DNA of 64,000 bases from CAYNRE01 sp964399535 (GTDB lineage Bacteria > Planctomycetota > Planctomycetia > Pirellulales > CAYNRE01): assembly GCA_964399535.1 (NCBI GenBank), contig CAYNRE010000046.1, positions 124,001 through 188,000 of the forward strand. The letters run 5' to 3'. The translations under genes were made by a program, and so were the position numbers. This document shows, piece by piece, positions 9,050 through 17,549 of this stretch. Under the pieces are notes generated by a model. That model had not been told where the DNA came from. It ran no database searches and saw only the letters and a list, made by a program, of their open reading frames with translations. Each line of letters begins with the position of its first letter. The first letter of the stretch is position 1.

Positions 9050-10345
9050 TCACCAGGCCCACCAGCACAAAAGGCCCAGCCCGCATACCAGCGACGGGAG
9101 CAGCAACCCTACCACGCGGACGAGCACCGCGCGGGTGCCGACCAGGCCGACCAGCAGCGACTTGAACAGCGTGTTGGCGATGGCCGCGATCAGGATCATC
9201 CGCAAGGCATCGGCGTCCGCGATGCGCCGGTCGCGCACCAGCCGCGCGGCCGAGAGGGTGATGGCGTCCATATCGGTCAGGCCCGAGAAGGCGGCCACCA
9301 CCGACAGGCCCCAGGCGCCGGCCAGGTGCCGGCCCACCGAGGCGGCCAACAACACCAGCGAATACATGGCGGCGAAGGCCAAGGCCGACTTCAGCTCGGA
9401 GGGGTTCCCCGGAACCTGGGTCAACTCGCCGCACCGGCGGGCCCAGAACCAGCCAAGCGTCGCGGGGCCGATCGCCGTGAGCCACACCGCCAGCAGCGGG
9501 CCCGCTGCCAATTGCAGCAGTTCAGGCTGTACCGCGGCGATTTCCAGCAGGACCCGCAGGTAGACCACGCTCGAGGCAATGGCGATCACCAGTGCCGAGT
9601 TCCAGGCCAGGGCCGGAGCGGCCACGCATTGCCGCGCGCAGCTCAGCGAAGTGGCCGTGCTGGAAATAGCCCCGCCGAGAAAGCCGCCGAGCCACAGGCC
9701 GACCGAGGTGCCCAGCCAGCGATAGAGCACGTAGCTGGCCAGGCTGACGCCGACGATGAGCACCACCATGAGCCAGGTCTGGTGGGGATTGAACACCGTC
9801 AGCGGCTGGCGCCACTCGTCCGAAATCCAGCTCCAACCCAAGTCCTGGGGACCAAACGCCCGGTCGGGTAGTACGGGCAAAACGATGAAGGCCAGCAGCA
9901 CGAACTGCATGATCGCCTTCAGATCGTCGTCGCCCAACCGGGCCGCCAGGCCGTGCAACTCGGCCTTGAACTGCAGCAGCACTGCCACGCCCGCGCCGAC
10001 CACCACGGCCACCAGGGCGGGCCCCCAGGCCAGATTGCCACCGACGACAAACATCAACAGCAGGGCGAGCGCCGTGGTGATGCTGCCCGTGTCGGCCGTG
10101 CCCGCGGCCCGAGGGTTTCGGCCCGTGACGACGATCGCGGTTACGCCCAACAGGGCCGCCGCGAAAATCCAGACATTGCCCGTGGCCCGGGCCATTTGCG
10201 CCGCGAGCGTGCCGGCGACCGTGACCAGGGCAAAGGTGCGGAACCCCGCGAAGTGCGGCCCCGAGTGTTGCCGCTGCAGGCCCACCAGCAGCCCCAACAG
10301 GAGCGACAGCCCTAGCTCTTCGAAAATCGTTTGCGATTCCCCCAT
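9050..10345 (-). CDS. MgtC/SapB-DUF4010 family multispanning membrane protein
   Basis: About 431 residues with a dozen or so hydrophobic segments. The N-terminus (LGLSLLLGLLVGLQRQ, then GFRTFALVTVAGTLAA) matches the MgtC/SapB fold, including the conserved Arg after the first helix and the FRTF motif. The rest matches DUF4010, with the GGAISSTATSLS and AFSGLTDMDAIT segments typical of that family. The function of DUF4010 proteins is not established; a transport or ion-related role is inferred. The ATG at 10345 has GAGGGG just upstream. It follows fliA on the same strand by about 120 bases but is not an expected flagellar gene. Confidence 0.9.
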   Translation of the reverse strand: MGESQTIFEELGLSLLLGLLVGLQRQHSGPHFAGFRTFALVTVAGTLAAQMARATGNVWIFAAALLGVTAIVVTGRNPRAAGTADTGSITTALALLLMFVVGGNLAWGPALVAVVVGAGVAVLLQFKAELHGLAARLGDDDLKAIMQFVLLAFIVLPVLPDRAFGPQDLGWSWISDEWRQPLTVFNPHQTWLMVVLIVGVSLASYVLYRWLGTSVGLWLGGFLGGAISSTATSLSCARQCVAAPALAWNSALVIAIASSVVYLRVLLEIAAVQPELLQLAAGPLLAVWLTAIGPATLGWFWARRCGELTQVPGNPSELKSALAFAAMYSLVLLAASVGRHLAGAWGLSVVAAFSGLTDMDAITLSAARLVRDRRIADADALRMILIAAIANTLFKSLLVGLVGTRAVLVRVVGLLLPSLVCGLGLLCWWAW

Positions 10346-10464
10346 ACCCCTCGATTCTAATTCACCGAGCGGGGCAGGGGAGGCTTGCCGGAGCTGGAAT
10401 CGGCCGCGACCAGGGCGGTTGGCGACCGCCACGATGAGCCGCGCGGGCCGATCGCCGGGCCGTG

Positions 10465-11262
10465 CTAAGTGCCGAATTCGGGCCGGCGAGTGCCGAGCTG
10501 GCTCTGCAATCGCTGTACGATGGAGCTATGCATCTGGCTGACGCGGCTCTCCGAGAGATCGAGCGTGGCGCCGATCTCTTTCATGGTCAGCTCTTCGTAG
10601 TAATAGAGGATGATGATCAGCCGTTCGTTGCGGTTAAGCCCCTTGGTCACCAGCCGCATCAGATCGCTTTTTTGGATGCGCCGGGTAGGGTCTTCCCCCT
10701 TTTTGTCTTCCAGAATGTCGATTTCGCGAACGTCTTTATAGCTGTCGGTCTCGTACCACTTCTTGTTCAGGCTGATCAAGTTCACGGCGCTGGCATCGAG
10801 CATCATCTTCTCGAGCTCGGGCACCGAAATCTGCATGTGATCGGCCAGTTCGGCGTCGCTCGGCTGGCGGCCCAGCCGAGTTTCGAGCGTCTTGACCGCT
10901 TCGTTCAGCTTGCTGGCCTTGGAACGGACCAGGCGAGGAACCCAGTCCATGGTGCGCAGCTCGTCGAGCATGGCACCGCGAATCCGCGGCACGCAATAGG
11001 TTTCGAACTTGACGCCCCGCGTCAGGTCGAAGGCGTCGATCGCGTCCATCAGGCCAAACACACCCGCCGATATCAGGTCGTCGAGTTCGACCCCTTCGGG
11101 CAGGCGGGCCCAGATGCGCTCGCCGTTGTATTTCACAAGGGGCAGGTACCGTTCGACGAGCCGGTTTCGCAGCTCCTGGTTGGTGGGATCCGCCTTGAAC
11201 GACTTCCACACCTCGGCAATGTCATCCTGCAGGGCGACATCAGGAGCGACCGAACTTGCCAT
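10465..11262 (-). CDS. fliA: Flagellar-type sigma factor (sigma-28, FliA/WhiG family)
   Basis: A 265-residue sigma-70 family factor lacking region 1. Region 2 is seen in YLPLVKYNGERIWARLP and in the DLISAGVFGLMDAIDAFD and GVKFETYCVPRIRGAMLDELR segments. Region 3 follows (GRQPSDAELADHM), and region 4 ends in TMKEIGATLDLSESRVSQMHS. This order and length fit FliA, which directs RNA polymerase to late flagellar and motility promoters. ATG at 11262 has GGAGGA upstream. It closes a cluster with flhA, flhF and an flhG-like gene, which is the usual context. Its anti-sigma factor FlgM is not in this window. Confidence 0.95.
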   Translation of the reverse strand: MASSVAPDVALQDDIAEVWKSFKADPTNQELRNRLVERYLPLVKYNGERIWARLPEGVELDDLISAGVFGLMDAIDAFDLTRGVKFETYCVPRIRGAMLDELRTMDWVPRLVRSKASKLNEAVKTLETRLGRQPSDAELADHMQISVPELEKMMLDASAVNLISLNKKWYETDSYKDVREIDILEDKKGEDPTRRIQKSDLMRLVTKGLNRNERLIIILYYYEELTMKEIGATLDLSESRVSQMHSSIVQRLQSQLGTRRPEFGT

Positions 11263-11551
11263 GCCATCCTCCGTGACAGCCTCGTCCGCGCCCCCTGGGC
11301 GAGCTTCCTTGCTCGTCGCAGGTTTACCGCCTGGCGGCGGGGGGCGGGCGCTGGTTTTGTTGTACGTCTGCTTCGATCAGCCCCTTTGGAAGCGGTTGGC
11401 CGTGGGGGCGTCACCGGCGGCCGCAATCCTTGCGGCCGTTTGGGTCCGGTGCTCACCACTGGGGCTCGTCATCCCTGACGGGCCCCCCACCGCCGATCGA
11501 TTCGCTGCCAACCGAAAGGAAACCCCCGCCAAGGGGCCCCAACTCGCTCGG
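11263..11551. other. Intergenic region between fliA and the small membrane gene
   Basis: About 290 bases with no supported gene on either strand. It presumably holds the fliA leader and may carry a separate fliA promoter, but I could not pick out a convincing one. Confidence 0.4.
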
Positions 11552-11818
11552 CTAACGCTCGACCGCCGCTGAAACCCCCGGGGGGACGGAGGGCTTCTTT
11601 TCTCGCGTTGTCATCTCCAGGGCCAGCCGCTGGCGAACCGCTTCCTCTACGGTTCCGCCCGCGATCGCCCCGATCACCGCACCCGCCAGGGCCAAGGCGG
11701 CCATGGCCAGCGTGGCGACCAGCAGTGTTTGGTCCACTGAGCTTTGGTGAACCAGGCCCCGGGCCAGGCAGGTCGCGAAACCCAGCGTGCCCAGAAGCTC
11801 GGCGTACCGTCGGCTCAA
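11552..11818 (-). CDS. Small membrane protein in the flagellar cluster
   Basis: An 88-residue protein with two hydrophobic segments: one around LLGTLGFATCLARGLVH and a stronger one from about residue 30 to 55 (LLVATLAMAALALAGAVIGAIAGG), followed by a charged tail. The second segment is glycine-rich, and the GTVEEAVRQR sequence after it looks like a cytoplasmic helix. It starts at TTG, supported by GAGGG about 9 bases upstream. Position between the flhG-like gene and fliA is its main clue; I do not recognise the family. A role in flagellar assembly or FliA control is only an inference from location. Confidence 0.6.
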   Translation of the reverse strand: MSRRYAELLGTLGFATCLARGLVHQSSVDQTLLVATLAMAALALAGAVIGAIAGGTVEEAVRQRLALEMTTREKKPSVPPGVSAAVER

Positions 11819-12043
11819 CGGTTTACCCTCGTCACCGACCTTACTGCTTTCCTAACCGGAAAACTCTGCCAGCTTCGGGCAGAGAGGTACCGAAGCTGTT
11901 ATCGGTTGGTTCGGCAGTAGAGGTTGAGAGGATTCTTCGGATTGGGTTCCCTGCTCTGGTTCTCGGGGTTGTATGAGTTACCAACTAAGCGCCGTCCCGG
12001 CATTCTTTCGCGCAGGTTTCTCAACGGGCGACGAAGAGCTTCG

Positions 12044-13012
12044 TCATCCGGATCGTCCTGAGCGGCTGAGCTCCCGGGTGGCTTGAGCGGTTTCTTTCGC
12101 GACTGACTCGCGGGCCGCCCCCCAGTGAGGGTGTGGCGGAACGAGCAGTGCCTGTGAGGCCGGCTCCTGCGAGGCCGGTGAGGGGGTGCTCGCGCGGTGC
12201 TCGTGATGCCAAAGCTGTTCGGCCAGGGTCTCGATGGCCCGCGCCGTGGGGCTGCCCGCGGAGTCGAGCACCAGGGGAACTCCGGCCCGCGCCGCCGAAG
12301 CGAAACTCGGATCGCGCGGTAGCCAGGGCGCCGCCAGCAGATGCACGCCCAGGAAACGCCGACAGGCTCGGGCCAGGCGGTCGAAAACCTGGGCTGCCGT
12401 TTCGGGGTCGGGAGCCAGGTTGACCAGCCCGTGGACCAGGGCTTCGCTCCCCTCGCCCAGCAGCACCTTGATCGCCGCATAGGTGTCCATCAGCGGAACG
12501 GGCTCGGTCGAGGTGACCGCGATGATTCGCTCGGCATGTTGCCAGAATCGCCGCACCACGCGGTTGAGCCCCGCCCCCACGTCGAGAATGACCAGTTCGG
12601 CGTGGGCGCCCAGGCCGGTCAGTTCGTTGAGCAGTCGCTGTTGTCCGGCGCCGGCGGCGTCGGCCAGATCGCGGTCGGCCCAGGGGCCTGGCACCACTTG
12701 AATGCCTCCCGGACCGCGGCGCAAAAGTTCGTGTATGCCGCGCCGTCCGGCCAGCAGGTCGGCGATGCCGGGTCCGGCGGCGAGTCCGCAGAACTCGGCC
12801 ACGTCGGCCCGGTTCACGTCGGCGTCGACCAGTACCACCCGGTGGCCGGCCAGGCCCAACGCGGTGGCCAAATTCACAGCCACGGTGGTGGTGCCCACGC
12901 CCCCCTTGCCGCTGGAAACGGCCCAAAAGCGCGGCGCTGGCCCCGCCCCACCCGAGGTGCGGGCAGCCTGCAGCGCCAAGGCACGCAGCTCGTCAGCCTG
13001 ATCGTGAGGCAT
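12044..13012 (-). CDS. flhG: MinD/ParA-family ATPase, FlhG-like, with atypical Walker A
   Basis: A 322-residue SIMIBI-class ATPase. The deviant Walker A reads GKGGVGTTT at residues 35-43: the signature lysine (Lys36) is kept, but the usual P-loop lysine before TT is replaced by Thr41. A Walker A' aspartate follows in VVLVDADVNRADV, and the Walker B strand is LVILDVGAGLNRVV. Its ATG lies 2 bases after the stop of flhF, so the pair is translationally coupled. FlhG normally controls flagellar number and location with FlhF. The altered P-loop resembles TadZ/CpaE-type proteins and may mean weak or no ATP hydrolysis. The C-terminal 60 residues are Ser/Ala-rich and look disordered. FlhG is the best call by context. 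Confidence 0.88.
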   Translation of the reverse strand: MPHDQADELRALALQAARTSGGAGPAPRFWAVSSGKGGVGTTTVAVNLATALGLAGHRVVLVDADVNRADVAEFCGLAAGPGIADLLAGRRGIHELLRRGPGGIQVVPGPWADRDLADAAGAGQQRLLNELTGLGAHAELVILDVGAGLNRVVRRFWQHAERIIAVTSTEPVPLMDTYAAIKVLLGEGSEALVHGLVNLAPDPETAAQVFDRLARACRRFLGVHLLAAPWLPRDPSFASAARAGVPLVLDSAGSPTARAIETLAEQLWHHEHRASTPSPASQEPASQALLVPPHPHWGAARESVAKETAQATRELSRSGRSG

Positions 13013-13014
13013 CG

Positions 13015-14232
13015 TCAGAGCTCTCCCACGGACGGCAGTCCCAGAATGTGGCGCGCCAGCTCGCCGCTCTGGGCCGGAGCGATGTCGTCGGGCACGTTCT
13101 GGCCGTTGGTCAAATAGCTGATCGGCAGACCACTTTGGCGCACCAGCGACAGCAAATGGGCCAGCGGTCCGGCCTCGTCGAGTTTGGTAACCACCAGGGC
13201 CGTCGTGCCCACCGTGGCAAACCGCTCGGCGGTTCGCACCAGCGACTGGGCCCCGGCGGCGCTGCTCAGCACCAGGTGCACCTCGTCGGCTTGGGCCGCG
13301 CTCAGGAACGACCCGAGCTCTTGAATTCGCTCTTCGTCCTGCGGGCTACGGCCGGCCGTATCGATCAGCACCAGGTCCAGGTCGGCCATGCGATCGACCG
13401 CCTCGCGCATTTCGCGCGGGGTGGCCACCACGTGCATCGGCAGCTCGATAATGTCGGCATAGGTCCGCAATTGCTCGACGGCCGCGATGCGATAGGTATC
13501 GACGGTGATCAACCCCACTTGCAACCGCTGTCGCAGACGGAACTGGGCCGCTAGCTTGGCAATCGTGGTGGTCTTGCCCACGCCGGTGGGGCCGACCAGG
13601 GCCACCACACGGCGCCGCCCCGCCAGAGGAGCCAGGGGCCCGGTCACCCGTATCTCGGCCGCGACAATGCCCGCGGCGCGGCGGCGCAGCGCCTCGGGCT
13701 CACTGAGCTCGGCGGCCGGGGCGGCCGCCCGCACACGCTCGACCAACTCGCGGGCCAGGGCTTCGCCCACCTCGGCCTCGATCAAATCGGTATAGAGCCG
13801 AAACAGCCCGTCGGGGAGCTCGGCCTGACGCAGGTTGGTGGTTCGGCGGGCGAGCTCGGCCAACATGGTCTCGAGCCGGTCGGTGGTAATGCTTCGCGCA
13901 TCGCGTCTGCCGGCGGCGCGGGGTTTCAGCAGGTCGATTCCGGGCCGGTCCTCGAGCGGCAGGCGGGCCGTGGCCGGAGCCTCTTTTACCGCCGTGGCAG
14001 TTGCCTGAAGTGCGGGGGCTGGGGCCTCGACGGGGGGGCGCTGCGGCAGCCGGCTGGGAACGTTCACCTCGGACGAGGCCAGCACCTCGATCTGTCGCTT
14101 GCCGGGCAGCAAGCCCAAGATGCGGCCGCGCACTTCGCGCGTGTGCAATACGGCGGCCTGCGGCCCCAACTCGCGGCGCACCAGCGCCAGGGCCTCCTGC
14201 AGGGTGGCGGCCCGGTAACTGTGAACATCCAT
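13015..14232 (-). CDS. flhF: Flagellar biosynthesis SRP-type GTPase FlhF
   Basis: About 405 residues. The N-terminal B-domain starts MDVHSYRAATLQEALALVRRELG, the expected FlhF opening, and is followed by a Pro/Ala-rich linker. The NG GTPase core carries the P-loop GPTGVGKTT at 214-222, DTYRIAAVEQLRTYA, LIDTAGRSPQ, and the TKLDE specificity motif. FlhF places flagella at the pole as an SRP-like GTPase. I chose the ATG at 14232, preceded by CGGGAA, over a TTG at 14262. It lies between flhA upstream and the flhG-like gene directly downstream, the order seen in many motile bacteria. Confidence 0.95.
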   Translation of the reverse strand: MDVHSYRAATLQEALALVRRELGPQAAVLHTREVRGRILGLLPGKRQIEVLASSEVNVPSRLPQRPPVEAPAPALQATATAVKEAPATARLPLEDRPGIDLLKPRAAGRRDARSITTDRLETMLAELARRTTNLRQAELPDGLFRLYTDLIEAEVGEALARELVERVRAAAPAAELSEPEALRRRAAGIVAAEIRVTGPLAPLAGRRRVVALVGPTGVGKTTTIAKLAAQFRLRQRLQVGLITVDTYRIAAVEQLRTYADIIELPMHVVATPREMREAVDRMADLDLVLIDTAGRSPQDEERIQELGSFLSAAQADEVHLVLSSAAGAQSLVRTAERFATVGTTALVVTKLDEAGPLAHLLSLVRQSGLPISYLTNGQNVPDDIAPAQSGELARHILGLPSVGEL

Positions 14233-14289
14233 GTTCGCTGAATTCCCGTCGTTGAGTTTCAAGGGGCGAAGTCCGTTTCACCCCGGCCG

Positions 14290-16386
14290 CTAACCGCCGA
14301 CCTCGCCCACCAGGCCCACCGATTCGATCTGGGTATCGCGGGTGATTTCGTTGTAGCTCAGCACCACCAGTTGCGGCAGATGACCCGCGGTGAGCTGCTT
14401 CAGGCCCGCGCGAATCTGGGGGCTGACCAGCACGACCGGCGGCCGTTGGGCCACGAACAGCTTCTGAACCTCGCCGGCGATCGCCTGGCAGGTCTTTTCC
14501 ACGACCGGCGGCGAAATCCGCAGGAAGAGACCTTTTTCCGAGTGTTCGATGCCCGAGCGAATCCGGTCCTCCAGGGCCGGGTCGAGCGTTACCACGTGCA
14601 ACACGTTTTGCTTGTCGCGGTACTTGGTACAGATCGAGCGGGCCAGGCGGTGCCGCACGAACTCGGCGAGCAGGACCGGGTCCTTGGTGCGGCCGGCGTG
14701 GTCGCCCAGGGTTTCCAGAATGGGGGCCAGATTGCGAATCGAAACCCCCTCGCGGAGCAACATCTGCAGAATCTGTTGAACCTCGGCCAGTTTGAGCTGT
14801 CCGGGAATAAGCTCGTCGACCACGGCCGGAGAGGTCTTCTTCAATTCGTCGACCAGGTGCTTCGTGGCGTCGCGCGTGAGTAACTCGTCGGCGTGTTTCT
14901 TCACGACCGCGGTCAGGTGCGTGGCCAATACGCCAGCGGGCTCGGCCACCGTATAGCCGAGCATCTCGGCCTGATCGCGCTCGCGCGGATCGATCCACAC
15001 CGCGGGCGTGCCAAAGGCAGGGTCTTTGGTGGGTGAACCGTGAATCTTGCGCGTGGTCAGTCCCGACTCGATCGCCAGCAACTGCTGGGGAAACACCACG
15101 CCGTCGGCGACCGAAGTGTCGGCAATCTTGATCCGGTATTGCGACTGGTCGAGCCGCATGTTGTCGCGAATGCGCACCTTAGGCAGGATGATGCCTAACT
15201 CGGCCGCCACTTGTTGGCGCACTCGCTGCACGCGGTCTAACAGGTCGCCGCCGCGCTTGGGGTCGGCCAGGCGAATCAGCCCCACGCCGATTTCCAACTC
15301 CATCGGGTCGACGGCCAGGTAGTCTTCGATCCGCTCCTCGGCCGGTTTCTTTTCGGCCACCTTGGCCCGCTCCGAGGCTTCGATCTGGCTGCGCTTCTCG
15401 TGGCGGGTGTGCATCAAGGCCAGGCCCAGGCAGCCGCCGCCGATCGACAGCAGGGGAATCCGCGGCAGGTTGGTGAACACCAACGTACCGGCGAAACAGG
15501 CGGTAATGATCAGGGCCTCGGGGCGGGAAAAGATTTGCTGGATGAACTGGCTGGGCAGGTTGGTTTCCGTGCTCGAGCGGGTGACCAGCAAACCGGCGGC
15601 CAGCGAGATCAGAAAGGCCGGCACCTGGCTCACCAAACCGTCGCCGATGGTGAGCTTGGTGAACACCTCGCTGGCCTCGGCCAGGCTCATGCCCCCCTCG
15701 ATCATGCCGATGAACAGGCCCCCCACGATATTGACCAGCGTAATCACAATGCCCGCGATGGCGTCGCCCCGGACAAACTTGCTGGCACCGTCCATGGCCC
15801 CGAAAAAATCGGCCTGGCGGGTAATCTCACTGCGTCGCTGCTGGGCCTCGCGTTCGTCGATCAGGCCGGCATTCAGGTCGGCGTCGATGGCCATCTGGCG
15901 GCCCGGCATGCCGTCCAAGGCGAACCGCGCGGCCACTTCGCTAATGCGCGTGGCGCCTTTGGTGATCACCACGAATTGAATTACCACGATGATCACGAAC
16001 AGAATCAGGCCGACGACGACCTGGTCGCCAGCCACGAATTCGCCAAAGGCGTTGATGACCCCGCCCGCCGCGTTCAGCCCGTCGGTCGTGGCCCGGGTCA
16101 GCACCAGCCGAGTGGTGGCCACATTGAGCACCAGCCGGGCCAGCGTGGTGGCCAAGAGCAGCGAGGGAAAGATGCTGAACTCCAGCGGAGTACGCACGTA
16201 AACCGTGGTCAGCAACACCAACACGGCCACGGATATGTTAAGGCTCAGCAGCACATCCATCAGCGCGGGCGGGATCGGTACCACGATCACCAACACGCTG
16301 CAAATGATGCCGACCGGCAGGATCAGGTCCTGGCCAAACGAATGACGCCCCAGCAGGCTCTCAGAAGCCGTTCCAGCCGACGTCAT
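14290..16386 (-). CDS. flhA: Flagellar type III export gate protein FlhA
   Basis: A 698-residue FlhA. The N-terminal half has about eight membrane segments, starting at LILPVGIICSVLVIVVP, and includes the conserved PLEFSIFPSLLLATTLARLVLNVATTR and the cytoplasmic FHIPEP-region motifs ARFALDGMPGRQMAIDADLNAG. The C-terminal cytosolic half (from about residue 340) carries the export-gate domains, including IRDNMRLDQSQYRIKI. Length matches the family (about 690-700). It forms the nonameric ring of the flagellar export gate. It heads the minus-strand flagellar cluster, with about 445 bases of upstream non-coding DNA likely to hold the promoter. Confidence 0.97.
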   Translation of the reverse strand: MTSAGTASESLLGRHSFGQDLILPVGIICSVLVIVVPIPPALMDVLLSLNISVAVLVLLTTVYVRTPLEFSIFPSLLLATTLARLVLNVATTRLVLTRATTDGLNAAGGVINAFGEFVAGDQVVVGLILFVIIVVIQFVVITKGATRISEVAARFALDGMPGRQMAIDADLNAGLIDEREAQQRRSEITRQADFFGAMDGASKFVRGDAIAGIVITLVNIVGGLFIGMIEGGMSLAEASEVFTKLTIGDGLVSQVPAFLISLAAGLLVTRSSTETNLPSQFIQQIFSRPEALIITACFAGTLVFTNLPRIPLLSIGGGCLGLALMHTRHEKRSQIEASERAKVAEKKPAEERIEDYLAVDPMELEIGVGLIRLADPKRGGDLLDRVQRVRQQVAAELGIILPKVRIRDNMRLDQSQYRIKIADTSVADGVVFPQQLLAIESGLTTRKIHGSPTKDPAFGTPAVWIDPRERDQAEMLGYTVAEPAGVLATHLTAVVKKHADELLTRDATKHLVDELKKTSPAVVDELIPGQLKLAEVQQILQMLLREGVSIRNLAPILETLGDHAGRTKDPVLLAEFVRHRLARSICTKYRDKQNVLHVVTLDPALEDRIRSGIEHSEKGLFLRISPPVVEKTCQAIAGEVQKLFVAQRPPVVLVSPQIRAGLKQLTAGHLPQLVVLSYNEITRDTQIESVGLVGEVGG

Positions 16387-16831
16387 GGGGAGAACTTTCC
16401 GAAGTGCCCGAGCCCGAACGATCGACGAGTTGCCGCCGGCGCCTCGGGAGACCAGCCACGCCGCATTGCGCCGCGCTTAGGCCGATTCCCGAGAGGTGCC
16501 CTGGCCCTGTGGTTGCGTGCCAGATGAGGGCGGGGAAATTACTCGAAAGTCAGAGGGGTGTCCAGACGGGTTTCAGGGCCGGAGTGATGGAAGTAAGTTG
16601 CATTAAAGCAACCACTTAGGGCTACTCAACCAGGGCCCGCCGAACTGCCGGCAGTCTGGGGCCGAGGGGGGCCACCCCCCCCGAGCATGGCCATTCTCGC
16701 TCCACTTTCGCGGGTCTGGGGCCGATGGAACGATTGCGCGCTTCGCCGGTGGTCTCGCCGCCCTAAGGATTGGGCTCGGCAGGCGAAGAGCCGCATCGCA
16801 GGGTCGACCGCCCCCGGGCGGCCCCCAGGCC
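16387..16831. other. Divergent intergenic region, flhA / thioredoxin-like gene
   Basis: About 445 bases without a supported gene. It contains a locally AT-rich stretch with an inverted GTTGC/GCAAC pair near 16598-16613, a run of G followed by a run of C around 16665-16681 that could fold into a hairpin, and a 12-base direct repeat (GTCTGGGGCCGA) at 16654-16665 and 16714-16725. The promoters of flhA and of the divergent lipoprotein should lie here, but I could not assign -35/-10 boxes with confidence. Confidence 0.45.
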
Positions 16832-17404
16832 ATGGACCCAATTCGAACTAGACCGTGCGGATTGGCACATACGGCGATCGCCGTGCTGGTTTTACTCACC
16901 GCGGGCTGTCTCGAATCGGAGCAGGGGGGGGCCGCCGGCTTATCGGCATTGGTCGGCGCGCGCTCGCCGCAAACAGCTTGGACATCGACCGATGCGAGCG
17001 ACGGTGGGGAAACCAGGCTGAACCCCGCCGGGAAGTGGATCGAGGGGTTTGCTCAAGGATACGACTGGGGGGTTGCCCAACAGCGGCCGATGCTGCTGGT
17101 ATTTTCCGCGAGTGGCTGCCGGCATTGTGCAAGCTTGGAGCACCAGTTGCTGGCTTGCCCCGAACTCTCCGAGCTGCTCAGTCAGTTCACCGTCATCCGC
17201 GTCCGGCCGGAGATCGAACCGGAAGTATGTCGGCGATTTGCCGTTCGCGCCTGGCCGACCCTGGAATTCCTTTCGCCAAGCGGAGTACCCCTGGCTCGCC
17301 GCGTGGGTTGTCCTGAACCCCGGCAACTGGTGGGGGAACTGCGGTCGTCGCTCGAGGCCCTGGCCGAAAGGCCGCTAGCATCACCGGGCGTCCTTCGCAG
17401 ATAA
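16832..17404 (+). CDS. Thioredoxin-fold lipoprotein
   Basis: A 190-residue protein with a lipoprotein signal (hydrophobic AIAVLVLLTAG, then Cys26) and a thioredoxin fold. The active site is CRHC at residues 96-99 in the context LVFSASGCRHCASLE. A cis-Pro-like segment follows (FAVRAWPTLEFLSPSG). The linker between the lipobox and the domain is Ser/Gly-rich. It is expected to be anchored in the membrane facing the periplasm and to act as a thiol-disulfide oxidoreductase; partner unknown. It diverges from flhA. Confidence 0.87.
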   Translation: MDPIRTRPCGLAHTAIAVLVLLTAGCLESEQGGAAGLSALVGARSPQTAWTSTDASDGGETRLNPAGKWIEGFAQGYDWGVAQQRPMLLVFSASGCRHCASLEHQLLACPELSELLSQFTVIRVRPEIEPEVCRRFAVRAWPTLEFLSPSGVPLARRVGCPEPRQLVGELRSSLEALAERPLASPGVLRR

Positions 17405-17549
17405 TGGGCGGCCTGGGGGCTCAGGGGCGAGTCGCAAAGCTTCGATTCGCCTTCTGTCAACCGCACTGGCGGGCTATCTTCCGGTCGCCCGGGCTCCGGC
17501 GCGGGAATGCAATTGGCCCTGCTGTTTCTCGACCGTGGCGATCGATTGA

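Noticed and set aside
6768..9563. A 931-codon open frame on the plus strand
   Set aside because: It is exactly antisense to the large fusion gene and runs on into the DUF4010 gene. Its product is low in recognisable motifs, as expected from antisense of high-GC codons.
15400..16527. Plus-strand open frame of 375 codons antisense to flhA
   Set aside because: flhA is unambiguous on the other strand; the antisense product is rich in Gln, His and Arg with no motif.
16603..16899. Minus-strand 98-codon frame between flhA and the thioredoxin-like gene
   Set aside because: Overlaps the signal region of the lipoprotein on the other strand, and its composition is Pro/Ala/Arg-rich with no start signal.
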